Source: Candidatus Thorarchaeota archaeon MP8T_1
GTDB taxonomy: Archaea > Asgardarchaeota > Thorarchaeia > Thorarchaeales > Thorarchaeaceae
Direction: 5' to 3'
Assembly: GCA_002825465.1 (NCBI GenBank)
Contig: PJER01000009.1
Span: 1-64,000 of the forward strand
Length of the DNA: 64,000 nt
Positions 25,911-34,985 of the stretch are shown here, in pieces. Under the pieces are notes generated by a model, which saw only the letters and a list, made by a program, of their open reading frames with translations, made no database searches and was not told the origin of the DNA. The position numbers and the translations under genes are program-made. Position 1 is the stretch's first letter. The number at the start of each line of letters is the position of its first letter.

Positions 25911-27725
25911 TCACGATTTGCTTCCGTAGAGAGGAAGTCTAAGTACAAATCTTGTTCCACTCGTATAATCCACAGGAATTCTGTTTTCCAGCCATATTGT
26001 TCCACCATATTGTCTAACAATATCACCAACTAAGGTTAAGCCTAGGCCAGCGGCAGTCTTTCCAGGTTTTCTATTCAACACCTCATCTTTTCTACCATCT
26101 GGTATACCAGGACCATAATCCTCAACGAAGATCTCTACGAATGGGTCCTCTACACAAGGTTTGGCTCCAATGTTGATTCTTACTTTTTCTATATCACCGA
26201 ATTTTACTGAATTATGACATAAGTTGTAAAAAACATCACCAAGCAATTCATCAGCTGCTACAATACATTCACCTTCTGGAAAATCTAGACTAATCTCTAT
26301 CTTCTTTTTTGGGAAAGTGAAATGAATAATGGGTATTACTTCTTCTATCTTCTTTCGTATGTCAATAGCTTGGATTTCTACTTCTCCTCTCGCTTCAATA
26401 CTAGTTAGTTTTCTGACATTGGTAATCAATTCAATGCCTCTCTTTGCTTGATCTAGCGCTGCATCAGCTAATTCTATTGCTCTGGGTTGTAAGTCTCGAA
26501 TTTCTTTAATGAGTTCAAGACTGACTAATATCCCCTGATGAATATTATTCAGATCATGCGCCATCAGGTCTGTATAGAATTCTGCTCTTCGCTTCGCTCG
26601 TTCTAGTTCGAGTTGTGAGTTCAATCGATTTGTGATATCCAAGAATGATGCTGCCATTTTATTTGGTGATATCTGAAAAGCATGAACCTCAAATGCTCCT
26701 GCTATTTTATCATCCGCGTATTCTATTTGTTCGTTATGCCACGGGATTCCCCTCGTTGCTGCTTCTTTGTAGACTCTCGGTACTTCTGATTCTATAAGTG
26801 GTGGAAAGGCGTCCTCAATGGTCTTTCCAACAAATTGATTATTCTCAATCCCAAGTAGACTATCCGCTGCTGGATTTGCGCCACTAAAAACAAGTTTACC
26901 TTCCTCTGTCATCTCATACAAATGTAATCCTATAGGTATATTTCGAACAATATTCCTGTAGGTTGTTTGCGACTCCTTCAGCGCGGATAGATTCCTAATT
27001 GAAGTAAGATACAGATTCTTACCCCGAAATAAAACTGGGTCTGCATTTAGTAAAGCTGGGAATGTTGTACCATCGCGACTTCTTATCGTCACTTCATAAT
27101 CTTTTACTTTTCCAGATTTTTCGAGTTTTGACAAGTATTGCTTTCGATCTTTGGGATTCTCATACATAACTGATGCTTTGACTCTCATGACTTCTTCAAG
27201 AGAATAACCTGTGTCTTGAAGAAACGACTTATTTGCGGCAAAGAAATCACCTTCATGATTCGTAATGACCAGTCCAACTGGCGCATTATCAAATAGTAGT
27301 TTGTAACTCTCCTCACTTTGGTTTAACGCTTCTTGAGTTGAGACCTGTTCAGTCCTATCAATAGCAATAATGAGGACTGCATCTTTTCCCTGAATTGCTA
27401 TGTGGAGACCATAATTGTCAATCGGAGTTATTTTTCCATCGCGACTAACCAGTCTGATCCTATCATGCCTTGTTTCATCTGGATGCTTTTGCATGTATTC
27501 TGCTGCCTCTAGAATTAGACTATGGTCATCTGGATGTATCATTTTGAGTGTGTCTTGAAAATCCATACCAATCAGGTCAGCGACTTCATATCCTAACATT
27601 TTCGCTTCAGCGGAATTTGTGAAAATTAATTTGAAATCTAGAAAAATCAAAATTCCTTGAGGAAGTTGCTCAAGAACTTCCTGCAAACTAGCAATATCAT
27701 CAAGGATTGGCGGCAGTTCAGTCAT
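25911..27725 (-). CDS. PAS-domain sensor histidine kinase
   Basis: 604 residues. No transmembrane helix, so a cytosolic sensor. PAS domains lie at about residues 12-125 (LEQLPQGILIFLDFKLIFTN), 135-250 (FDNAPVGLVITNHEGDFFA) and 258-370 (IVRNIPIGLHLYEMTEEG). The phospho-accepting His is in YTDLMAHDLNNIHQG; N box LCHNSVKFG, G1 box VEDYGPGIPDG and G2 box AAGLGLTLV complete the ATPase domain. No response regulator lies next to it, as is common in archaea. ATG 27725 is preferred to the TTG at 27740. Confidence 0.88.
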   Translation of the reverse strand: MTELPPILDDIASLQEVLEQLPQGILIFLDFKLIFTNSAEAKMLGYEVADLIGMDFQDTLKMIHPDDHSLILEAAEYMQKHPDETRHDRIRLVSRDGKITPIDNYGLHIAIQGKDAVLIIAIDRTEQVSTQEALNQSEESYKLLFDNAPVGLVITNHEGDFFAANKSFLQDTGYSLEEVMRVKASVMYENPKDRKQYLSKLEKSGKVKDYEVTIRSRDGTTFPALLNADPVLFRGKNLYLTSIRNLSALKESQTTYRNIVRNIPIGLHLYEMTEEGKLVFSGANPAADSLLGIENNQFVGKTIEDAFPPLIESEVPRVYKEAATRGIPWHNEQIEYADDKIAGAFEVHAFQISPNKMAASFLDITNRLNSQLELERAKRRAEFYTDLMAHDLNNIHQGILVSLELIKEIRDLQPRAIELADAALDQAKRGIELITNVRKLTSIEARGEVEIQAIDIRKKIEEVIPIIHFTFPKKKIEISLDFPEGECIVAADELLGDVFYNLCHNSVKFGDIEKVRINIGAKPCVEDPFVEIFVEDYGPGIPDGRKDEVLNRKPGKTAAGLGLTLVGDIVRQYGGTIWLENRIPVDYTSGTRFVLRLPLYGSKS

Positions 27726-27842
27726 GGTTCTCACTAGCAATTATTTTCGCGAAACTCGTACTTCCCCTGTATCCTTTTTAACATTTGATTTTATTTATCT
27801 TCAGGTTTCTATTCTTTCATCGTAAACCATGATTTCCATTTG

Positions 27843-28958
27843 TTAAACTTCCTCCCCGCTCTCCTTCTCCATAACGCCAGATTCCATGATGTCACTCTGT
27901 TCTTCTTCACTGCTATCTCTCTGGAAGAATGATGATATCCTAGTTCGTAGGGGGACTTCAATCATGTCTTCTGAATATCCTTCTGGCATATGAGCGAATT
28001 TTGCTAGAAGTAGCATAATTACTGGAAAGATTGGCAAAGGTATTTGAAAGAAACCGGTTGACACGAAAGCATTAGCCATAAAAGTGTAGAAAATCGGTGG
28101 AATTATGTTAATTAACAAAACAATTCCTATCGCAGTATTGAACCTTTTTCTAGGAATTTCTTTCCTGATGTATTGAAGTGTGAAAATTCCAAGTATAACA
28201 TTGGCAATCCAAAGAATCTGTCCATACAGTGAAGTTCCAGATCCAAGTTCTACATACAGGGTTGAAAATGTAGAAGAGCCAAATCCACTTGTGAAATATC
28301 GATAATCATAATAAATGAAATAGATTCCTCCCAAAATGTGGTAGCCATATTGAATAGATGTTTCAATCGATTGTAGATAAATCGTAATGAAAGCTGGGAT
28401 GAATGTCATGCACATCCAGATGAGTGTGCTAATATTTCCTGGAAACCATTCTCCAAGAGTATCACGCATCTTTGCAAACTTACGCTCTTTTTGAGGAGGA
28501 TTCTCGGATACAGGCACATTCCTCCAAGTATTTCGTAGGAGAGTCCAAAACACAAAAACAAAGATAGAAACTGAAACGACATTTGGCACCAAGAAGTAGA
28601 ATGTACCCAACCCATAGAGAGTATAATATGGAGAAAGTAAATTCAAGCTCAGAATTGATATCAGGATGGCACCTATCCCAATAATAATTGATTTCTTACC
28701 TGTCTTGTATTCTGCAAAACAGAAAGAAAAGAGTATCATGGGGCTAATGAACAGAAGTGAGAAGATGACCTGATTCTGTTCCCAAAATACAGTTGGCATG
28801 TCTGGCCATTCATATATGATTCCGGGTGATGATGTATAGCCTATTAATCCTGAGATGAGATATGTTGTTTCAGCTCTAAGAGCACCTGATGCATGGGAAT
28901 CCAAAATTAAATAGTAAGGAATCAGCAGAACTACTATCGATTTGCCAATTATTCCCAC
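27843..28958 (-). CDS. Polytopic membrane protein, unknown family
   Basis: 371 residues with nine or ten hydrophobic helices and a charged cytosolic C-terminus (RTRISSFFQRDSSEEEQSD). Start is a GTG at 28958 with no good ribosome-binding site, so the true start may differ. No family recognised. The extracellular loop after the first helices is short; nothing suggests an enzyme. Confidence 0.6.
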   Translation of the reverse strand: MGIIGKSIVVLLIPYYLILDSHASGALRAETTYLISGLIGYTSSPGIIYEWPDMPTVFWEQNQVIFSLLFISPMILFSFCFAEYKTGKKSIIIGIGAILISILSLNLLSPYYTLYGLGTFYFLVPNVVSVSIFVFVFWTLLRNTWRNVPVSENPPQKERKFAKMRDTLGEWFPGNISTLIWMCMTFIPAFITIYLQSIETSIQYGYHILGGIYFIYYDYRYFTSGFGSSTFSTLYVELGSGTSLYGQILWIANVILGIFTLQYIRKEIPRKRFNTAIGIVLLINIIPPIFYTFMANAFVSTGFFQIPLPIFPVIMLLLAKFAHMPEGYSEDMIEVPLRTRISSFFQRDSSEEEQSDIMESGVMEKESGEEV

Positions 28959-29228
28959 TACTCGTTTCGTGTATATCTTCTCCTTCCTCCAAGTATGATT
29001 CGATGATAATTTCTCAAATTGGCATAAATTCTTTTCTAGACAAATGCTAGTAATTTGTCAATATATTTCTTTGACTAGCAGAAACCATCAACGAAATTCT
29101 TGAGTAGAGTATCATTTCCGCAAACTACAGGTAAAGACTCGATTATTGGGTTTAAATCAAACCCGAATTCCAAGACTAGTTGAGGGTATCACTATAATCT
29201 CGGAACGCGTAATTCTTTGAAAGAGAAT

Positions 29229-29237
29229 ATATAAAGG
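29229..29237 (+). promoter_or_regulatory. Strong TATA box
   Basis: TATATAAAG preceded by purine-rich AAAGAGAA, a near-ideal archaeal BRE-TATA pair. The expected transcript start near 29260 lies 160 bases before the next gene, implying a long leader or a separate small RNA. Confidence 0.6.
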
Positions 29238-29351
29238 GTCTAAAATGGTCCGAGTCACCTTTTTAGCTTATTTCAGTACAGTTTCAAAATGCAACTGGAA
29301 ATTAATTCTTTAAGATAGATGTTATTATACTGACTTCAGATGCTTTTCCTG

Positions 29352-29400
29352 CAGCCATTACGTCTAGACGTATTTGCTGTAATGCAATGACAATTGCATT
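29352..29400 (+). ncRNA. Two adjacent hairpins in the leader of the gene at 29424
   Basis: Hairpin or cruciform 1: CAGC-cat-TACGTCTAGACGTA-ttt-GCTG (29352-29379), whose centre is a perfect 14-bp palindrome. Hairpin 2: AATGCAAT-gaca-ATTGCATT (29381-29400), perfect 8-bp stem with a 4-base loop. The second ends 8 bases before the GGAAGGAG ribosome-binding site. Possible regulatory RNA leader or operator; no known riboswitch class is recognised. Confidence 0.4.
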
Positions 29401-29423
29401 ATCTGCGGAAGGAGAAAAATGAT

Positions 29424-29903
29424 TTGAAAAAATATATCATTTTATTGGGTCTATGCGCTCTAATTCTCGTGATGCCTAATTCACAAGCTACCTTGGATAA
29501 TATTATCACTGATACATTTGATTCATCGACAGATGTAATTATAGAAGCTGATATTATTGAACCAAGTGATACCATTGTTGAAATCGATGTCAAACCAGAT
29601 ACATTGACCTCATATAGTAAATGCAAATGGATAACCTGCTACATCACACCATCCGAAGGATATACAGTTCATGATATTGATGTATCAAGTATTACACTCG
29701 GTGAATTGTCTATACTTGATCAATTTACAGGAATTGTTGATCTCGATGAAGATGGTGTCAAAGAGCTAATGGTCAAATTCGACCGTACTGCATTCGTAGC
29801 AATGGTCACTGGTTATGAAAGCGAAGTTCTTCTAACACTCATGGGAATGTATACCGATGGAGTGACTTTCACAGGAACAGACACTATGTTCCTTGCGCTT
29901 TAA
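29424..29903 (+). CDS. Small secreted protein with calcium-loop-like motif
   Basis: 159 residues from a TTG at 29424, with GGAAGGAG 9 bases upstream; a TTG at 29394 lies inside hairpin 2 and is unlikely. Signal peptide LKKYIILLGLCALILVMPNSQA. The mature part has the pattern of beta-sandwich modules of secreted archaeal and bacterial proteins (IEIDVKPDTL..., KWITCYITPSEGYTVHDIDVSSI) and an Asp-rich loop DLDEDGVKELMVKFD. No enzyme motif. It carries a long structured leader upstream and a strong hairpin downstream (29949-29985). Confidence 0.65.
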   Translation: MKKYIILLGLCALILVMPNSQATLDNIITDTFDSSTDVIIEADIIEPSDTIVEIDVKPDTLTSYSKCKWITCYITPSEGYTVHDIDVSSITLGELSILDQFTGIVDLDEDGVKELMVKFDRTAFVAMVTGYESEVLLTLMGMYTDGVTFTGTDTMFLAL

Positions 29904-29948
29904 CAGCTATTTCATACATATGCATCCGAAGAGCAAACTTAGTACCCT

Positions 29949-29985
29949 CTGAGTAATGGCTAGTTTCTGATTAGTCATTACTCAG
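29949..29985. terminator. 14-bp hairpin after the small secreted protein gene
   Basis: CTGAGTAATGGCTA (29949-29962) pairs with TAGTCATTACTCAG (29972-29985), 14 pairs with one G-U wobble and a 9-base loop. It lies 46 bases after the stop codon. There is no U-run immediately after it on the plus strand, so it may be an RNA-stabilising or processing element rather than a terminator. Confidence 0.4.
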
Positions 29986-30098
29986 AACCATACCAGCTTT
30001 GATATGCTTTTTACTATGATTCGTAGTATGTATTGAAAATATAGAAGGTAAGTCTAATCTAGTGTATTGTATTTGAATCAATACTGAATCATTGAAAA

Positions 30099-30299
30099 TT
30101 AAAAACGGTCATTGAGTAGTAGAGATCCTAATCCCCCAATAAGCAATGGAATGCCAAACATCAGGAACAAAAATCCTCCATCAATCAACCAAATGCCCCC
30201 CAAAATTCCTCCGCAAGCAATAGCTAAGGCAGCAAGCACTGTAATGATCGAGTCTTTCTCAGTCCGTTGATTTTCTTCAATGTATTCTTCTTCAGACAC
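30099..30299 (-). CDS. Small membrane protein, two TM segments
   Basis: 66 residues from a GTG at 30299, with GAGG 6-8 bases upstream. An acidic N-terminus (MSEEEYIEENQRTEKDS) is followed by two Gly/Leu/Ile-rich helices with a short turn and a short basic end (LLNDRF). No family recognised; function unknown. Confidence 0.5.
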   Translation of the reverse strand: MSEEEYIEENQRTEKDSIITVLAALAIACGGILGGIWLIDGGFLFLMFGIPLLIGGLGSLLLNDRF

Positions 30300-30460
30300 A
30301 TTACATCCTCAGATATTTTTTACAACATCCAGCATAAAATTCTGTTGTGTGTTTTCAATTGTTAAATGAAAAAGAAACAGAGTGTTTGAGCTAAAACACA
30401 TTACCAATGTTATTGTAATATCCTCTCTTTGAATGGATTATCAGACTAAAAATCACCTTA

Positions 30461-30468
30461 TTTAAATA
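30461..30468 (+). promoter_or_regulatory. TATA box of the beta-helix surface gene
   Basis: TTTAAATA within CTTATTTAAATAC, 45 bases before the ATG at 30513. The expected transcript start near 30492 leaves a 20-base leader containing GAGAGGGTG. Confidence 0.55.
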
Positions 30469-30512
30469 CAAGATAGCTAGTCTAGTAATTCTAGTTGAGA
30501 GGGTGCAGAGTT

Positions 30513-33392
30513 ATGAAGTACTATAGGTTATTTGTAGTAATCATGCTGATTACATCACTAATTCTTAGTCCTGCAATCATATTGAATAATACTTGGAATG
30601 TGGATGAACAATTAATCTCTAAGAAGACAAGTTCAATCTCATACACTTCACATAGTCCAATTGTTATTAATGCTGACATTGATTTTATATCACAAGGTTG
30701 GCCAGGGTATGGTAACGAGACCCATCCCTATAGGATCGAGGATCTTGAAATCATGAGTGATGATGTCTGTATCGAAATTAGTGGTACAACTGTGTGGTTT
30801 GTAATCAATAATTGTAATCTCACTAGTGCTTCTGGTAATCCATGGGCATCTGGTAACATAGGTGTCTATCTTAGTTCTCTCGAGAAAGCAGTAATTTCCA
30901 ATTGTACAATTACTAAGATGTCTGCTCCTATTTACTCCGAAGATGTTCTTGATGTTACAGTTACCAACAATACTATCGGTATAGCATCGTGGGGTGGAAT
31001 GCAATTCAGTGATTCAGAAAACATCACTTTGTTTAACAACACAGGTGCTGTCGATATCATTCGTTGTACACATGTGTACGTAATTGAAAACATCGGAAGG
31101 GTAATCCTTAGAAATTCTCAGGAATGTAATATTACTAGCTGCGATTTTGGGTCTAGTAGTTTAGCACTTGAAGGCGATAGTATTGGACACTTTCTACACA
31201 ACATTTCAGATAACATTGCTAATGGCTTGCCCGTCGTCTATATGCGAGACATGTCTGATCAAGTTGTAAATCCCTCAGGTTATGGTCAACTGATACTAGC
31301 AAACTGCTCTAAAATTGATGTACTAAATGGGGTTGCATTAGACCTTGGTTACATTTGGTGGATTACTTTACTTTTCAGCAATTCCTGTACTATTCAGGGA
31401 AATGATATGCATGGACCTGCATATTCTATTATCCTAAAATACTCTCAAGATACATACATCAATGGAAATGTATTTGATGGTTCCTCTTCGGGTGTCCACG
31501 TGAGTTTTTCGCAAAACACCACTGTCACTGGAAATGAGTTCTACGATTGTAGCAACGGAGTAGAGCTCTGGTTTTCTGATAGTTCCATATTGACAGATAA
31601 CCTAGCGATTGGTTCAGAGGCTGCTTACAGGGTAGCGTCGGATAATTGTCTAATAATTGGAAATGTTGCTTGGGACTCAGTAGCCTACGGAATCCAAGTG
31701 GATGGCGAATGGAATACGTTTAGAGATAATTTCGTTTCCAATGTGTCCCGTGGAAGTATACCTTATTACGAAAGTACTGGAATACTTGTCTTCGGATCTA
31801 ACAATTATTTTGAAAACAATACCGTGGAATATGTTCAGGATATTGGTTTCAGATTAGAAGCTGCAAACTGCACCTTGATTGACAATATTTTGAGAGGTTC
31901 AGGACTCATTCTGAATGGTTATACCTATTGGGAGTGGATGCACAATATGTCGGGTAATACTCTTGATGGGCAACCATTGATGTATCTTCGAAATCAAATT
32001 GGTGGAGTATTGGATGCAGCAAGCTTCAAACAGTTGATAGTTGCCAATTGCTCACAAATGGAAATCAAAAATGGAGTATTTGTTGAAACACTATCCGTAG
32101 GATTTTGCGATCAAATGGTGATTGAAAATAATGTTGTATCAAATGCTGCGATGGGTCTACGGATACAAGGACTTACCAATTCATTAATCATAGATAACCA
32201 TGCCATCGATATTATCATGGTTGGATTCTACATGGCATCCTTAACAAATACGAATGTTGTTAATAATTCTGCATTGTCATGTGGTGAACGTGGTTTCACA
32301 ATTAATGAATGTGATAATTGTATAGTCTTTAACAACATAGCAAGTGATAGCATGCTAGGTATGGAAATTGGTGATTGTTTCAACATTACACTAGATTCCA
32401 ATATAATTTACAGTAATTCAGATAGTGGAGCATATGTCTGGTTCTCTCAAGATGGTCTCATAGTAAATAACAAAATAATCTATAATGACGGTTTTGGTAT
32501 TCGTCTTCAAGGATGCTCAAGTTTTACTTTATATGACAACTCGTTTGGCTACAACGGTGAATTCAATGCATATGAGGATGAGATTGCGAATCAATGGGAT
32601 GATGGAGTAGATACAGGCAATGCATGGAGTGATTACGGCGGATCAGGAACCTATTTGATCCCAGGCAATGCAGGAAGTGAAGATAGGTATCCAACCCTCT
32701 TGACCCTAAAACCAGATATCATTCCTCTGGATGATGTTGTATACGAAGATGGTTCACCTCCCCCCCTGCTTAATTGGACTATTCTTGCTACGAGCGCGGA
32801 CTCGTTTGTTATTTTTTTTGATGGAGATGTTCTCGAATCCGGAAAAGTGAATGGGTCCTTCGTTTCATCACAAATTAGCGAACTGGATCTGGGAGTATAT
32901 AATGTCACTCTATATGTGAATAACACCAGCGGTGCATTCGCTGTTGACACTGTATTCATCACGGTTGTTGACACAATTGCGCCAACGATTATTGGACCTG
33001 AAAGTGAGGTGACTTGGACACTCGACATTGGTCCGTATAATGTAACATGGATGGCATATGACCTTAATCCAAAAATTTACAGTGTTTTCGTCGATGGATC
33101 ATTATTGACTAATGGCCAATGGAATTCATCAGGAGAGTCTATAACTGCTAATCTGGATCATCTTGCAGTTGGAGAGTATAATGTGACACTTGTGGTCATT
33201 GATTTTGCAGGAAACTCAGCTATTCATACGGTAACTGTTATTGTAGAATCCCAAGCAACAAATACAACGGATACATCCACATCTACCACAACACTCACTG
33301 ATGTTCCCATATCAATGGTAGTTATTATAGCAACCTCTGGAGCGATAGTGATAATCATCATTGCAGTCTTTCTTTTCAAGAGAAGACCCTAG
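30513..33392 (+). CDS. NosD-like right-handed beta-helix surface protein
   Basis: 959 residues. Signal peptide MKYYRLFVVIMLITSLILSP. Residues about 50-690 are a long series of parallel beta-helix repeats with the NosD/pectate-lyase-like pattern (VTNNTIG, FLNNTG, VTGNEFYDCSNGVELW, LIVNNKIIYNDGFGI), starting with the PIVINADIDFISQGWPGYG module common in archaeal surface proteins. Two Ig-like beta-sandwiches follow (about 745-820 and 835-910), then a Thr/Ser-rich stalk and a C-terminal helix ending FKRRP. It is likely a membrane-anchored surface protein; polysaccharide binding or cleavage is possible, but no catalytic residues are evident. Confidence 0.82.
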   Translation: MKYYRLFVVIMLITSLILSPAIILNNTWNVDEQLISKKTSSISYTSHSPIVINADIDFISQGWPGYGNETHPYRIEDLEIMSDDVCIEISGTTVWFVINNCNLTSASGNPWASGNIGVYLSSLEKAVISNCTITKMSAPIYSEDVLDVTVTNNTIGIASWGGMQFSDSENITLFNNTGAVDIIRCTHVYVIENIGRVILRNSQECNITSCDFGSSSLALEGDSIGHFLHNISDNIANGLPVVYMRDMSDQVVNPSGYGQLILANCSKIDVLNGVALDLGYIWWITLLFSNSCTIQGNDMHGPAYSIILKYSQDTYINGNVFDGSSSGVHVSFSQNTTVTGNEFYDCSNGVELWFSDSSILTDNLAIGSEAAYRVASDNCLIIGNVAWDSVAYGIQVDGEWNTFRDNFVSNVSRGSIPYYESTGILVFGSNNYFENNTVEYVQDIGFRLEAANCTLIDNILRGSGLILNGYTYWEWMHNMSGNTLDGQPLMYLRNQIGGVLDAASFKQLIVANCSQMEIKNGVFVETLSVGFCDQMVIENNVVSNAAMGLRIQGLTNSLIIDNHAIDIIMVGFYMASLTNTNVVNNSALSCGERGFTINECDNCIVFNNIASDSMLGMEIGDCFNITLDSNIIYSNSDSGAYVWFSQDGLIVNNKIIYNDGFGIRLQGCSSFTLYDNSFGYNGEFNAYEDEIANQWDDGVDTGNAWSDYGGSGTYLIPGNAGSEDRYPTLLTLKPDIIPLDDVVYEDGSPPPLLNWTILATSADSFVIFFDGDVLESGKVNGSFVSSQISELDLGVYNVTLYVNNTSGAFAVDTVFITVVDTIAPTIIGPESEVTWTLDIGPYNVTWMAYDLNPKIYSVFVDGSLLTNGQWNSSGESITANLDHLAVGEYNVTLVVIDFAGNSAIHTVTVIVESQATNTTDTSTSTTTLTDVPISMVVIIATSGAIVIIIIAVFLFKRRP

Positions 33393-33429
33393 TTATGTAG
33401 TCTGCAAAAATTAGTTGAAAAAACGAAAG

Positions 33430-33455
33430 ATGGTTGGGCGAAAACACCCAACCAT
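33430..33455 (-). terminator. Hairpin terminator of the SPFH gene
   Basis: Perfect 9-bp stem ATGGTTGGG / CCCAACCAT with an 8-base loop, 10 bases after the stop codon of the minus-strand SPFH gene. On the minus strand it is followed by CTTTCGTTTTTTC. Confidence 0.7.
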
Positions 33456-33465
33456 TGTTATTGTA

Positions 33466-34347
33466 TTATCCGATCTTAGTACCACAGTTCGGACAGAACT
33501 TGGCACCGTTAAGACCTGTTCCACAGTTTGGACAGAATTTGGCACCTGCTGGAGCTGAACCTCCACCACTGCCTCCGCCACCGCCCATCATACCTGCTGC
33601 TCCTGACATGAAGCCCATGCCTGCACCAAAGCCGGCACCAGGACTCTTTCCAAGAGATTCAGCTGATGACTTGACGGTCTCTGAACCAAGTAGGTCTCTC
33701 CCGCTGACTCCTCCGGTTTTCATGAAGAAGAGTCGTTCACGGTACTTTTCAGTTGTATCGATACCTTCGAACTTCAGATCAACGAGTTCAAGTCCGATTC
33801 TCTCGAAGTTCATTCTGACTTGAGTCTTGACCTTCAATGAGGTCTCGTCAAGCTGCGTAAAGACAGCTTGCAAGTCATAATGAGCGAATTCGTCTATGAT
33901 CCTTTCATTCATGAATGACCTAAGGAAGTCATTGACTTTCTGTGTACTGAAAGCATTCTGATTAGAGACGACTTCGTTTGTGAAAATCTTTGGTTCTTTT
34001 ACTCGGAACCAGAAGTTTCCGTGAAACATAAGCGGCGCAAGATCGCTTGTTTGTCCTCTTCCACCAAACTTGCCTTGGAATTGGGACCTTGATATGAAGA
34101 TACAAGTGGCTTCAAAGACGTCGCCCTTTATTTTCTTCTGTAACCATCCAACAAGGCTTGGCATGCTACTGGTGGTAAGTGTGTGGCGGCCCGCAAGGAA
34201 CGTGTCCAGAGCTTGTCCATCTCTGTAGAAGATGGCTGCCTGGTTCTCCATAACGATCAGTTGTGAGCCCCATTTTATTCGGTTGTCTGGGAATCTCCAG
34301 ACGATGTGGTCAGGACTGGCATTAGTCCATTCAATTGCATCTGCCAT
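33466..34347 (-). CDS. SPFH/band-7 domain protein with two C-terminal zinc ribbons
   Basis: 293 residues. N-terminal SPFH domain of the group annotated 'virion core protein-like' (IKWGSQLIVMENQAAIFYRDGQALDTFLAGRHTL), about residues 1-215, then a Gly/Met-rich linker (GAGFGAGMGFMSGAAGMMGG) and two short zinc-ribbon half motifs FCPNCGTGL and FCPNCGTKI that together give four Cys for one zinc. SPFH proteins form oligomers on membranes. In bacteria similar proteins sit with stress or membrane-repair operons. It has no membrane helix of its own. The neighbours do not define its role. Confidence 0.82.
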   Translation of the reverse strand: MADAIEWTNASPDHIVWRFPDNRIKWGSQLIVMENQAAIFYRDGQALDTFLAGRHTLTTSSMPSLVGWLQKKIKGDVFEATCIFISRSQFQGKFGGRGQTSDLAPLMFHGNFWFRVKEPKIFTNEVVSNQNAFSTQKVNDFLRSFMNERIIDEFAHYDLQAVFTQLDETSLKVKTQVRMNFERIGLELVDLKFEGIDTTEKYRERLFFMKTGGVSGRDLLGSETVKSSAESLGKSPGAGFGAGMGFMSGAAGMMGGGGGSGGGSAPAGAKFCPNCGTGLNGAKFCPNCGTKIG

Positions 34348-34436
34348 AAGAACACCCGTAATATTTTCGAGTTCTGATTGGTTAGAGTTTTCATAGGTTT
34401 TAAGGTTTCACATGGTGTGCTCAGAGAATGATTTGA

Positions 34437-34985
34437 GTGGGAAAATCGGGTTTTTGCATGTTTTGTGGTGAGATTGCCCATAAAGTCCTAATTATTAACA
34501 GAGAATCCGATGCAACCTTGTGCGGAAATTTGACCGAAGATACTCCACAGTCTGAAGAAAAGTCTAGTGACACAAGCAGCCGTCCACCTACTCGTGGATT
34601 TAATCCCTTGGTGAACTATCTCTTCTACACCATTGCAGTTGTTATTGCATACGTATTATACTGGGGATTGGGATACCCCGCAGTCATCGCAATGATGATG
34701 TTCTTTGTCATTCGATTAATTCGTGATACAGTACATGTATATCGAACATACGAATACAAGTTTGCAGGGCAGGCTTCTATTGTGAATCTTATCTATTCAA
34801 TGACATTCTTCATCATCTTGGTTGTCAATGGATTTGCAATTACTCAACAGCTCAGTCCTGTGATATTTCCTGAATGGGTAGATCTCACTTCATGGACTCC
34901 TCTCTTCATTATGGGTGGGGTTTTTGGTATGATGAACATAAAGAAAATGTGGGGGCCTCAGCCTGAATTCAAGTACCCTGCTTAG
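34437..34985 (+). CDS. Membrane protein with four TM segments and N-terminal Cys pair
   Basis: 182 residues from a GTG at 34437; an ATG at 34458 is the alternative, but it would cut the C-x2-C (FCMFCG). A Ser/Thr/Pro-rich linker precedes four hydrophobic helices (about 58-78, 80-97, 117-138, 153-170). No family recognised. Ends convergent with the next gene, overlapping by 4 bases. Confidence 0.55.
   Translation: MGKSGFCMFCGEIAHKVLIINRESDATLCGNLTEDTPQSEEKSSDTSSRPPTRGFNPLVNYLFYTIAVVIAYVLYWGLGYPAVIAMMMFFVIRLIRDTVHVYRTYEYKFAGQASIVNLIYSMTFFIILVVNGFAITQQLSPVIFPEWVDLTSWTPLFIMGGVFGMMNIKKMWGPQPEFKYPA

Larger units (their letters stand above)
28959..29423. other. Long intergenic region (465 bases) with structured elements
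   Basis: No gene-like frame longer than about 25 codons. It holds a 6-bp inverted repeat GGGTTT-aaatc-AAACCC (29148-29164), a very good TATA box (29229-29237) and two adjacent hairpins (29352-29400) before the gene at 29424. No tRNA fold was found. Confidence 0.6.

Noticed and set aside
29148..29164. GGGTTT-aaatc-AAACCC looks like a tRNA T-arm
   Set aside because: The loop lacks TTC, and no acceptor, D or anticodon stems can be formed around it on either strand.
29246..29314. 22-codon frame just after the strong TATA box, possible leader peptide
   Set aside because: No ribosome-binding site and no run of a repeated codon; too short to support.
33466..34347. 'Virion core protein' as evidence of a virus or provirus
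   Set aside because: That name comes from a distant similarity; the SPFH group is common in cellular genomes, and no capsid, terminase or integrase gene is nearby.
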